Assembly: GCF_000482245.1 (NCBI RefSeq)
Contig: NZ_AWNH01000010.1
Span: 1-48,347 of the forward strand
Origin: Leptolyngbya sp. Heron Island J
GTDB taxonomy: Bacteria; Cyanobacteriota; Cyanobacteriia; Phormidesmidales; Phormidesmidaceae
DNA length: 48,347 nt
Reading direction: 5' to 3'
Positions 37,788-45,993 of this stretch are shown one piece after another; the stretch's first letter is position 1, and every line of letters starts with the position of its first letter. The position numbers were made by a program, and so were the translations under genes. Under the pieces are notes generated by a model. That model was given only the letters and a program-made list of their open reading frames with translations, made no database searches and was not told the DNA's origin.

Positions 37788-38003
37788 AGCCTCCTCCAGT
37801 GCTAACAACACTGCTGGTTATACAGGGACGAAAGAAGAGATATTCACTCCTTTACAATAATTCACGAACCCATTCTTACCTAAATCTGAGGGATAAGGAA
37901 GATGGTTCATAGCCTCCTCCAGTGCTAACAACACTGCTGGTTATACAAGGCCGAAAAGGGGGATATTCACTCCTTTACAATAATTTACGAACTCATTCTT
38001 ACT
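37758..38003. repeat. Tandem direct repeat, 123-bp unit, covering an IS5-type end
   Basis: Bases 37758-37880 and 37881-38003 match throughout at a constant 123-base offset with scattered differences (CATAGCCTCCTCCAGTGCTA occurs at 37785 and 37908; TATTCACTCCTTTACAATAA at 37841 and 37964). Each unit contains the first transposase codons (MPRLSYPSDL and MNHLPYPSDL on the minus strand). The second copy is thus the left tip of a related, otherwise deleted IS. Confidence 0.85.
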
Positions 38004-38274
38004 TAAAATTGACCGTCTTTAAACCACACCACTTGAACAAGGAATGGGCAAACCCAATAGTCTGACGTAGCTTCTGTCTATATACCGACTTCAGCGTCAG
38101 TAGGGTCTCTATCGCTAAGTTGCTGTACGTATCCAATGCGCCCGGTTTGCCTGTCTTTTCTGTATTCTTCCATGTGGCTAAAACATCTTCCTCTAGTCAG
38201 ACGAGAAGGCTACCTCGGCTAACTAATCTAGCGTTATAATCTAACCAGTTGCGAAGCTTGTAGTGAGATGTCAT
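37999..38274 (-). pseudogene. N-terminal relic of an IS5-superfamily transposase
   Basis: From ATG at 38274 the frame reads MTSHYKLRNWLDYNARLVSR, then GSLLV and an in-frame TGA where Trp is expected, then LEEDVLATWKNTEKTGKPGA and LAIETLLTLKSVYRQKLRQT. This is the conserved opening of a cyanobacterial DDE transposase family. It stops at 37999 at the repeat boundary; the catalytic part is missing. Bases 38275-38446 hold no gene, only AT-rich sequence likely to contain the AraC promoter. Confidence 0.65.
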
Positions 38275-38446
38275 AGGTTTCGTTATTTGTTGTGGTAACT
38301 ACAACTTACCAAGCTCTCTCTACCCTCCGCAGCCTCCTATCGACCGATTTGTGCAACAAAGCCCTGTAGGTAAGCACGTAGATGGTTGCATTCACTATTT
38401 TCAGCGAAGGCAATTGTCAGAGAACTATAATTTCAAAGAAATATAA

Positions 38447-39346
38447 ATGAATATGCATCTACCGAACGGAGTAAACTTCGCGAAAGAAAATGAGAATCGA
38501 AGAATCCTGCAAAATCAGTCTTTAATATCCAGCAACTATACTGAATGGAACGGCGTTTATTGCGAATATCGAAAAAGTGTTCCTGGCGAAGTTCCTCAAC
38601 ATTTTTCTCAGCAGCATCTGATTATAATTAACACTGAAGTTGACGGAGAAACTCAGTACGAACAGAGACTAGGTGACCAAGTGAAGTATGAGCAACTGAG
38701 AGAAGGGGACGTTATTATAGTGCCAGCTAATGTTGAAAATGGAGCTCGTTGGTACGCAGAGCATTGCTATATCCTTCTCAGTATAGATGCAAATCTCTTC
38801 CAAAGCAGTGCTCTTAGACTGATGAATTCACGTGAAAGTTACCTCATTCCTCACTTTGCCAAACCCGATTCCTTTTTGTATGGTATTGGATTAGCGCTCA
38901 AGCAAGAGCTTGAATCTATGAAAGAAGTGAATCAACTTTATATTGACACTTTGATAGAAACAATGATTGCGTATCTTATCAAGAACTACACAACTTGTTC
39001 AGAGTATGTAAGGCACTGCGGCAACCCATCAAAGATCAAGGTACGAAAAATTATTGATTATATCAATGATAACCTTTGCGAAGATATATCACTGGCTGAG
39101 CTAGCTGGACTAGCTAATGTGACACCAAACTATTTTTCTACTATGTTCAAAAAAACTGTTGGGATTTCACCTCATCAATACATTCTTCGATGCAAAATTA
39201 GCCGAGCCAAACAACTACTTAATAATCATGATCTTTCAATTGCTCGCATAGCTCAAGATCTTGGTTTCTCTCATCACAGTCATCTAACTTACCATTTTAA
39301 GCGCTTGGTGGGTATCACGCCTAAGTATTTTCGAGATAACTTTTAG
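38447..39346 (+). CDS. AraC-family transcriptional regulator
   Basis: 299 residues. The N-terminal cupin-like half (LREGDVIIVPANVENGARWY) precedes two C-terminal helix-turn-helix units: ISLAELAGLANVTPNYFSTM and IARIAQDLGFSHHSHLTYHF, closing GITPKYFRDNF. It is intact despite lying between transposon relics. It resembles the AraC protein at 1461 in both halves. It could control the metabolite cluster 7 kb upstream, from which IS insertions separate it, but that is inference. Confidence 0.88.
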   Translation: MNMHLPNGVNFAKENENRRILQNQSLISSNYTEWNGVYCEYRKSVPGEVPQHFSQQHLIIINTEVDGETQYEQRLGDQVKYEQLREGDVIIVPANVENGARWYAEHCYILLSIDANLFQSSALRLMNSRESYLIPHFAKPDSFLYGIGLALKQELESMKEVNQLYIDTLIETMIAYLIKNYTTCSEYVRHCGNPSKIKVRKIIDYINDNLCEDISLAELAGLANVTPNYFSTMFKKTVGISPHQYILRCKISRAKQLLNNHDLSIARIAQDLGFSHHSHLTYHFKRLVGITPKYFRDNF

Positions 39347-39451
39347 TAATATAAGAATTATGTATTGACAACAGTCCATCCATAGTATCAAGCGAAGATA
39401 GCTTCTATTACATGGTCCAGAATAAACTGACGGATGACTGGCACAAACAAC

Positions 39452-39760
39452 TGAAATGCACCCCTAATTTTGGACGGTAAAATCAGGTGACATCGAGTCT
39501 GGACTCATATATATCAATCTGAGACACTCGACTATTCCGCCCTCCACTTTGTTTCAAATTCGCTGGGTGTCATACAGTCCAAAGAAGAATGAATTCTCTT
39601 CTTCATATACACCTCGTCTAAAAACTCTTCTATTCTGTTATACACCTCATTAAAGTTGCGATAGTCTGACAAGTCAACCTCCTCTTCTTTAATGGTTCTC
39701 ATGAGGCGTTCAGCATAGCCATTTTCATAGGCTTTACCCACACCTGTCATAAATATTGGC
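39452..39760 (-). pseudogene. IS3-family transposase (OrfB) 3' fragment with IS end
   Basis: The leftward frame down to 39532 encodes GVGKAYENGYAERLMRTIKE, EEVDLSDYRNFNEVYNRIEE and KKRIHSSLDCMTPSEFETKW, the conserved end of the IS3 integrase core including the catalytic Glu region. Beyond about 39760 the similarity is lost. TGAAATGCACCCC at 39452 resembles IS3 terminal repeats and probably marks the right end. Bases 39347-39451 hold nothing else I can name. Confidence 0.72.
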
Positions 39761-39869
39761 CACCTGTTCCATGGGAATTGAATATATGTCGAGATGATGA
39801 TGCAATAGCCATTTTTTAGAGTTCTTTCAAACTTAACAGTCAAATTTAACAGCAGCCAACAGTTAAGGG

Positions 39870-40796
39870 ATGGCTGAGATCTTGTCCCAGTCTCAAGCGG
39901 GGTTGGCAAATTGGCAAAAATCTGCAAAAACGGGCGTAACCAAAAGTAATGATATGCCATCTAAAGCAGCCCAAGTCACTGTCCAGGCGTGCCAGTCCGA
40001 TGGCATACTGCTGGAGAAATATGTATACACCCCCGGCGGCATTAACCCCCTGCCCAAGCACACCCATGTCGAATACCAGTTTGGGTTGAGCTTTGACTGT
40101 CAGGGTGAGTATTTCTATCGTGGTGCTTACCAGGCGATTCCTCCAGGCAGTTTAAGCATCATCCATTCTGGTGAGGTGCATGCGCCCAGCGATCGCACTT
40201 TTCTACCAAACCCGGCTCATTTTGCCATGGCCCATATCGAGCCGATGTGGCTACAGCAAGCGGCGGCAGAAATGGCCAACCGGCCCAGCAGCGAGCCTTT
40301 TTTTCCAGCTGTTTTAATCACTGACCCTGAGTTAAATCGATTATTTCTAAATCTACAGTCGGGTAGACACCCGTCCAAACTTGAGCAAGAGACGGCACTG
40401 TGGGAGTTTCTCATCTATTTGATTGCACACTATGCCTCGAACCAAACCACTGTCTCATCCATTAAGTCAGGTCACCCAGCAGTGGAGCAAGCTCGCGATT
40501 ATCTCCATGGCCATTATGCCGATGATATTTCCCTTGAAGACATGGCTGCGATCGCAGGCTTAAGTCGATTTCATTTTTGCCGTGTGTTTAAAAAAACGGT
40601 GGGGATTACCCCTGGGGCCTATCAAACCCAGCTACGCATCGACCAATCCAGAAAGCTTTTAGCCCAGGGGTTCTCCATCGCCACCGTTGTCGAAATGACC
40701 GGATTCTACGACCATAGCCACTTTGGCTGGCACTTTAAACGTCAGGTAGGAACAACTCCTGGCAGCTATGTCCGCAAGATTGTACTAAAAAGATAG
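39870..40796 (+). CDS. AraC-family transcriptional regulator
   Basis: 308 residues from the ATG at 39870; ATG at 39954 (MPSKAAQ) is equally plausible, since neither has a clear ribosome binding site. The N-terminal cupin begins LPKHTHVEYQFGLSFDCQGE and has IPPGSLSIIHSGEVHAP. The C-terminal DNA-binding half has LEDMAAIAGLSRFHFCRVFK and FYDHSHFGWHFKRQVGTTPG. It belongs to a different subgroup from the AraC proteins at 1461 and 38447. It precedes the SDR gene by 114 bases on the same strand and is a likely local regulator. Confidence 0.87.
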   Translation: MAEILSQSQAGLANWQKSAKTGVTKSNDMPSKAAQVTVQACQSDGILLEKYVYTPGGINPLPKHTHVEYQFGLSFDCQGEYFYRGAYQAIPPGSLSIIHSGEVHAPSDRTFLPNPAHFAMAHIEPMWLQQAAAEMANRPSSEPFFPAVLITDPELNRLFLNLQSGRHPSKLEQETALWEFLIYLIAHYASNQTTVSSIKSGHPAVEQARDYLHGHYADDISLEDMAAIAGLSRFHFCRVFKKTVGITPGAYQTQLRIDQSRKLLAQGFSIATVVEMTGFYDHSHFGWHFKRQVGTTPGSYVRKIVLKR

Positions 40797-40910
40797 CAAT
40801 ATCTTCCTAGTTTTTTGAGTAATGACGTTTGTAACATTTAACTGTCATTAACAATTAAAAACACCTGGATCGAGACGGACCCAGTCTTTGCACCCAGTCT
40901 TTAGAAGATT

Positions 40911-41795
40911 ATGGCTAATATCAATCGTCGCAAGATTTTGGCGACAGGTACCGCTGCCGTTGCTGGCATGGCTACTGTTGCTGCCAGTCAGGCTAACGCT
41001 AATACCCTCAATCCAGTTGAACCTGCTGCCGCTAATCCAGACGGGAGATTTGTCGGCAAGGTGGTACTGATTACTGGAGCAACCTCTGGCATCGGTGAAA
41101 CAACGGCCAAAGCCTTTGCCAGAGCTGGGGCTCAGGTGGCCTTTAACGGACGTCGGGCCAATCTGGGACAGCAGGTAGAAAGCGATATTCGGGCTGCCGG
41201 TGGAGAAGCTACGTATATGCAATCGGATGTGCGCGACCCACAGCAGGTAGAACAGTTTGTAAATGCCACCGTTGAACGATATGGCCGCTTGGATATCGCG
41301 TTCAACAATGCGGGTATCTTCATGACCCCGATTGAAATTCAGGACATGGAGCTTGCCAACTATCGCGACATGATTGCCACCAACCTGGACGGAGTGTTTT
41401 ACTCCATGCGTTATGAGCTACCTATCATGATTGAGCAGGGTAGCGGCATCATTATCAATATGGCGTCTGTTGCTGGGCATCGAGGCTTTGCCAACACCCC
41501 CCACTACAATGCTAGTAAGCATGGTGTTATCGGTCTGACGAAAGCTGCCGCCACCGCTAATGCCAGGCGTAATATTCGCATTAATTCCATCTCACCACTC
41601 GCGGTGGATACTCCCATGCTGCGGCGTTCTTTTGAATATCAAGGGTTAACCTATGAGCAAATGGCCCCTAACTTTGTCACGCCTCGGATCATGACCACAG
41701 AAGAGATGGCTGAGGCCGTCATGTTTTTGGCTTCAAATGAGGCAACCGCCATCAATGGCATGGATCTGGATGTGACTGGCGGACAGCTGGCTTAA
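40911..41795 (+). CDS. Short-chain dehydrogenase/reductase with Tat signal
   Basis: 294 residues. The N-terminus MANINRRKILATGTAAVAGM carries a twin-arginine motif (NRRKIL), a hydrophobic stretch and a likely cleavage site after ANA (about residue 31). The mature part is a classical SDR: VVLITGATSGIGETTAKAFA (TGxxxGIG), NNAG, the catalytic Ser in MASVAG, and YNASK. Tat export would carry the folded NAD(P)-bound enzyme across the membrane. The next gene encodes another exported protein, 39 bases downstream. The substrate is unknown. Confidence 0.85.
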   Translation: MANINRRKILATGTAAVAGMATVAASQANANTLNPVEPAAANPDGRFVGKVVLITGATSGIGETTAKAFARAGAQVAFNGRRANLGQQVESDIRAAGGEATYMQSDVRDPQQVEQFVNATVERYGRLDIAFNNAGIFMTPIEIQDMELANYRDMIATNLDGVFYSMRYELPIMIEQGSGIIINMASVAGHRGFANTPHYNASKHGVIGLTKAAATANARRNIRINSISPLAVDTPMLRRSFEYQGLTYEQMAPNFVTPRIMTTEEMAEAVMFLASNEATAINGMDLDVTGGQLA

Positions 41796-41834
41796 AGGAT
41801 GACCTTTGAATCAACCTTTCTCTAGGAGTTAGCC

Positions 41835-42842
41835 ATGAAATCTCTGTTCTTTGGAGCCCTGGCGGCTGTCTTTGTCACCGCTGTCACCCCTGCAGTTGTT
41901 CACAGTTCTCCAGCAATCACACTCTCCCAAAATCTAGCCTCAACTGCAACTGCCCAAGCGATGGATAAGGCTGCGATCTCAGCGATGATCAACGGTGTTG
42001 CTACCTTTGCCGACCAAAACGACTTTGTGCGTATCGAAACGTTCTACGCAGATGAGATCCAGGTTGACTATAGGTCGCTATGGGGTGGAGAGGTGCAGAC
42101 ATACACACCAGAGAGTTTAATGATGGCCTGGGCTGGTGTGCTTCCCGGTTTTGACCAGACCTATCACGATATTTCTAACATTCAAGTGCAGCTAGCAGAC
42201 GCTCGGGCCACTGCCACTGCCGATGTCATCGCCGAACACTACCTGGGGGAAGGCTTTTGGCAGGTGACTGGTCAATATGAATACCGCTTTGTCAAACAGG
42301 CAGACCAGTGGCAAATTACCCACATGACTTTTAATCTGGTAGACGAGGTTGGCGATCGCAGGCTGGTTACCCTGGCGTCAGAAAGAAGCAAAATTGAGCC
42401 GAGTAGCTATCGGCAACAGCAGCAGACTGAGCAAACTGTGAGGGATTTTCTCACCAGCTTAGAAACTAAAGATATGGATGCCTTTGCCGCTGTCTGGGCT
42501 GAGGATGCGGTCCAGGATATGCCATTCTCTCCCGAGGGATTTCCAAAGCGGTTAGAAGGGCGAGATCATCTGCTTCAGCACTATGCTGCCTGGCCTGAGA
42601 TTAGCGGCAGGGCTAATTTTACCGAGGAGCTGGTGTTTTATCCGATGGCAGACCCGACTATGGTGTTTGCTGAGTGGCGCGGTGTGGTCGATATTCTGTC
42701 CACCGGACGACTCTATGAACAACGTTATGGCGGGCTTTTTCATGTGGTCGATGGCCAGATCCAGCTATTTCGTGAATATTATGATCCAATTGTTTTCAGA
42801 GTTGCTTTTGGCCTTGATGAAGGTAGTACGGCAGATAATTAA
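41835..42842 (+). CDS. Exported protein with two NTF2/SnoaL-like domains
   Basis: 335 residues. A Sec-type signal peptide (MKSLFFGALAAVFVTAVTPA, cleavage near VHSS) is followed by two NTF2-like domains. The first (about 50-170) has INGVATFADQNDFVRIETFY and YEYRFVKQADQWQITHMTF; the second (about 200-325) has VRDFLTSLETKDMDAFAAVW and RLEGRDHLLQHYAAWP. It follows the Tat-exported SDR with a ribosome binding site (TAGGAG) and likely shares its transcript and compartment. Binding or isomerising the SDR substrate is a reasonable guess only. Confidence 0.78.
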   Translation: MKSLFFGALAAVFVTAVTPAVVHSSPAITLSQNLASTATAQAMDKAAISAMINGVATFADQNDFVRIETFYADEIQVDYRSLWGGEVQTYTPESLMMAWAGVLPGFDQTYHDISNIQVQLADARATATADVIAEHYLGEGFWQVTGQYEYRFVKQADQWQITHMTFNLVDEVGDRRLVTLASERSKIEPSSYRQQQQTEQTVRDFLTSLETKDMDAFAAVWAEDAVQDMPFSPEGFPKRLEGRDHLLQHYAAWPEISGRANFTEELVFYPMADPTMVFAEWRGVVDILSTGRLYEQRYGGLFHVVDGQIQLFREYYDPIVFRVAFGLDEGSTADN

Positions 42843-42913
42843 GCCTGCTGGTCAAAGAAGGTGCGAATATTTTGGTGTATGGTGAGCGATGATTCTGTCA
42901 TCTCACCATACTG

Positions 42914-44074
42914 ATGTCTCATCGTCCATTTCGACCGTTAAGGCTGCACCGTGCCGGAGACCGCGAACAATCACGCCATGCCACCTGGCTAGAGTTGTTT
43001 TTTGATTTGGTATTTGTCTTTGCGATCGCAGAACTGGCCCATGTTCTCCATAGCAATTTAAGCTGGTGGGGTATCGCCAGTTTTGCCGGGTTATTTATTC
43101 CCGTATGGTGGCTCTGGATTGACTTTAGCTACTATGCCGATCAATTTGATGTAGAAGATGGTTTCTATCGGTTGACCATGTTTGGCATCATGCTAGGCAT
43201 GGTAGTCATGGCACTTACCATTGAAGATGTATTACACGGTCACTCAGAGCGGTTTGCCATCATCTACACGGCGCTGCGGCTGGTGATTATTTGGCTATAT
43301 ATCCAGGCCTGGCGGTTTTTACCCGAAGCGAGAGAACTCACAGCTCGCTACACGATTAGTTTCTCAATTGCATTTTTGTTTTGGCTAACCTCAATTGCTG
43401 TTCCCGAACCAGCTCGATTTTTGCTGTGGGCCATTGCCCTCGCCATTGAAATTAGCAATGGCCCCATCACCTATGTCACCATTCGCTCTGTTCCCACCCA
43501 AAATTCCCACATGGATGAACGGTTTGGTCTGTTCGTCATCATTGTGTTGGGAGAAGCGATTGTCTCTGTGGGGACAGGAGTCTCTCAAACAGACTGGCAG
43601 TGGGCCGCAATTTTAACCGGGGTCAGCGGATTTTTAATGGCCGTTAGTCTATGGTGGATGTACTTTGAGCGGGCTGATGAAACCACAATCAATCAAGCGT
43701 TACGCGGTGGTCGCCTGGCCTTGTTTCGCGCCTATATCTACGGCTACAGTCATGTGCTGGCATTTATGGGCATTGTGGCCACAAGTGTTGGCATTCAGTT
43801 TGCCATCGAGGCCAACTCAGAACATGGGTTTATTGCCGAACAGCGTACGGTCCTCTGCGGGGGTATTGCTTTATTTCTGATTGGGGTGACCCTGCTACAG
43901 TGGGCCTCTCCTTGTTCCTTGCCTCGCCGTGTGATTTTGGCACGCATCGGTCTGGCGCTGCTGACCGTGGGCGTATTGCCGTTGGCACTGTCGCCCCTGG
44001 CCATAGTGATACCGCTGACGAGCTTGTTAATTGCCCTCAATGCCTGGGATGGGGTGCCGATTACCAAAGCTTGA
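42914..44074 (+). CDS. ltrA: LtrA-family (low temperature requirement A) membrane protein
   Basis: 386 residues with many hydrophobic helices. WLELFFDLVFVFAIAELAHV is the LtrA hallmark (F-F-D-L-V-F-V). Further transmembrane segments follow, with FGLFVIIVLGEAIVSVGTGV as the conserved GEA block and an acidic DFSYYADQFDVEDG loop. The gene starts 71 bases after the NTF2-like gene. The function of LtrA is poorly understood despite its name. It is intact. Confidence 0.88.
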   Translation: MSHRPFRPLRLHRAGDREQSRHATWLELFFDLVFVFAIAELAHVLHSNLSWWGIASFAGLFIPVWWLWIDFSYYADQFDVEDGFYRLTMFGIMLGMVVMALTIEDVLHGHSERFAIIYTALRLVIIWLYIQAWRFLPEARELTARYTISFSIAFLFWLTSIAVPEPARFLLWAIALAIEISNGPITYVTIRSVPTQNSHMDERFGLFVIIVLGEAIVSVGTGVSQTDWQWAAILTGVSGFLMAVSLWWMYFERADETTINQALRGGRLALFRAYIYGYSHVLAFMGIVATSVGIQFAIEANSEHGFIAEQRTVLCGGIALFLIGVTLLQWASPCSLPRRVILARIGLALLTVGVLPLALSPLAIVIPLTSLLIALNAWDGVPITKA

Positions 44075-44083
44075 TTGAGTGTT

Positions 44084-44308
44084 CTACGTGTTCAACACTG
44101 TTTGGGCAGTAATGGTTAAGTCAGGAAAAACAACTGATTTGAGCAGTTGTTGGCCTGTGTGATTTTTTTCTTGGTAAATGTTGTTAACCAGGGTGAGGAC
44201 CGTGACTTGAGCACGGTGCGGATGTTCAATGATCCAATATTCTGGGATGCCCCAGTCCTGATATTGCTGGCGTTTCCATTCGTAGTCACGACGATAGTTA
44301 GCTATCAT
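44084..44308 (-). pseudogene. C-terminal fragment of a Uma2-family (DUF820) endonuclease-like protein
   Basis: The leftward frame reads YRRDYEWKRQQYQDWGIPEY, then WIIEHPHRAQVTVLTLVNN and ends with VFPDLTITAQTVLNT. DYxxKRxxYxxxGIPEYWI is the diagnostic C-terminal block of Uma2 proteins, abundant in cyanobacteria. The N-terminal 110 or so residues are missing. Bases 44309-44442 contain only the promoter region of the TIR gene. Confidence 0.75.
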
Positions 44309-44442
44309 CGGTAGTCAGTTCTAGATCATTCAGTTAAATCACGGAGTAGATAGAAAGTATAAAATTCAGCTTATTTTGATTTTAGGTTTGCTAATTTTAG
44401 GTGGCTGGTGCAAATCCGCTAATTCCTTTGCTGCTTTGAATC

Positions 44443-45993
44443 ATGCAGGCTAATCCTCCCAAAACCCAGGTTTTTATTAGCTATCGCAGTCGAGAACCAG
44501 ATGTTGCGATCGCACAGCAGTTTCATGCTCAACTCAGTGGGGCTGGCCATGAGGTATTTATGGCCGCAGCCAGCATTCGCCTTGGGGATAATTGGCCCCA
44601 GCGGGTGAACACGGCACTGGAGCAAGCCGATTATTTCATCCTGTTACTTTCGCCACAGTCGATTACCAGTGAGATGGTGATTGAAGAAGTACGGCAGGCA
44701 AAGCATTTGCACGATACCCAGGGTCGGCCTGTGATCTTGCCGATTCGGGTGAATTTGCCCATGGATGCCCCGCTGAATTACGACCTGCGGGGCTATCTCC
44801 AGCGGATTCAGCAGGGGCACTGGGAGTCAGAACAGGATACGGCTCGGTTGCTAAGGGAAATTCTGGAGCTCATTGGGGAAAACGTTGCTCCCCCACTTGT
44901 GGATGCGGGTGCTCAGGAATTAACGCCTGCGCCTGCGGTGATTGAAACCGCTGAAACTCCGCCCTTACCCGTGGCCGAGCCGGAACTCCCCGGCGGGCAG
45001 GTTGACCTGGCCTCAAAGTTCTATATTGAGCGCCCTCCCATTGAAAAACGGTGTTACGAAGCCATTGTCAAACCAGGAGCCTTGATTCGCATCAAAGCGC
45101 CCCGACAAATGGGCAAAACCTCCTTGATGGCGCGCATTTTGCACCATGCAGAGGCAGAAGGCTGTGTCAAAGTGCCCCTCAGCTTTCAGATCGCGGACAG
45201 CAAAATTTTTAAGGATCTCGATCAGTTTCTCAAGTGGTTTTGTGCGGTGGTCGGACGGCGGTTAAAACGTCCCAATAAGCTCAATGACTATTGGGATGGT
45301 TTCTTTGGCAGCAAGGATAACTGCACTGCCTACTTTGAAGAGTACTTACTAGCGGATCTAGATAAACCGTTGGCTCTGGGTCTGGACGAAGTGGATCTAG
45401 TATTTCAGCATCCAGAAATTGCCTCTGACTTTTTTGGTATGTTGCGGGCCTGGCACGAAGATGGCAAAAACCGAGATATTTGGAAAAAGCTGCGGCTGGT
45501 GGTGGTCCATTCCACCGAAGTGTATATTCCGATGAACATCAACCAGTCCCCCTTTAATGTGGGATTAGCTATTGAACTGCCGGAATTTACCCCAGACCAG
45601 TTTGAGGACCTGTCCCAGCGTCATGGGTTGAACTGGCAGGCGGATGATTTACGGCCTATCCAAGCCATGATTGGCGGGCATCCCTATTTGGTGCGCGTGG
45701 CCCTATACAACCTGGCTCGACAGGATATGACCCTGGCCGATTTGCTGCAGTCAGCCCCGACAGAATCCGGTCCCTATGGTGATCATTTGCGACGGCACCT
45801 GTGGAATTTAGAACAACGTCCTGAGTTAGCCGAGGCAGTCAAACGGATTGTGGCCACAGACAGTCCGGTACGGCTGGACTCAGTAGAAGCGTTTCAACTG
45901 CACAGTATGGGGCTGGTAAACCTGGAGGGTAATACCGTTAGCCCCCGTTGCAATCTATATCGGCAATATTTTAGCGATCGGTTAGGCCAATGA
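44443..45993 (+). CDS. TIR-domain AAA-like ATPase
   Basis: 516 residues. Residues about 8-140 form a TIR domain (QVFISYRSREPDVAIAQQFH, ADYFILLLSPQSITSEMVIE, with Glu residues at the usual catalytic position). A Pro-rich linker follows, then an AAA-like ATPase with Walker A APRQMGKTSLMARIL (about 218-232) and a Walker B-like LALGLDEVDLVF. The remainder resembles AAA_35/NACHT-like helical segments. Its stop overlaps the next start by ATGA (45990-45993), so the two genes are translationally coupled. TIR domains often cleave NAD+ in bacterial defence. Whether this one is catalytic is not shown. Confidence 0.85.
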   Translation: MQANPPKTQVFISYRSREPDVAIAQQFHAQLSGAGHEVFMAAASIRLGDNWPQRVNTALEQADYFILLLSPQSITSEMVIEEVRQAKHLHDTQGRPVILPIRVNLPMDAPLNYDLRGYLQRIQQGHWESEQDTARLLREILELIGENVAPPLVDAGAQELTPAPAVIETAETPPLPVAEPELPGGQVDLASKFYIERPPIEKRCYEAIVKPGALIRIKAPRQMGKTSLMARILHHAEAEGCVKVPLSFQIADSKIFKDLDQFLKWFCAVVGRRLKRPNKLNDYWDGFFGSKDNCTAYFEEYLLADLDKPLALGLDEVDLVFQHPEIASDFFGMLRAWHEDGKNRDIWKKLRLVVVHSTEVYIPMNINQSPFNVGLAIELPEFTPDQFEDLSQRHGLNWQADDLRPIQAMIGGHPYLVRVALYNLARQDMTLADLLQSAPTESGPYGDHLRRHLWNLEQRPELAEAVKRIVATDSPVRLDSVEAFQLHSMGLVNLEGNTVSPRCNLYRQYFSDRLGQ

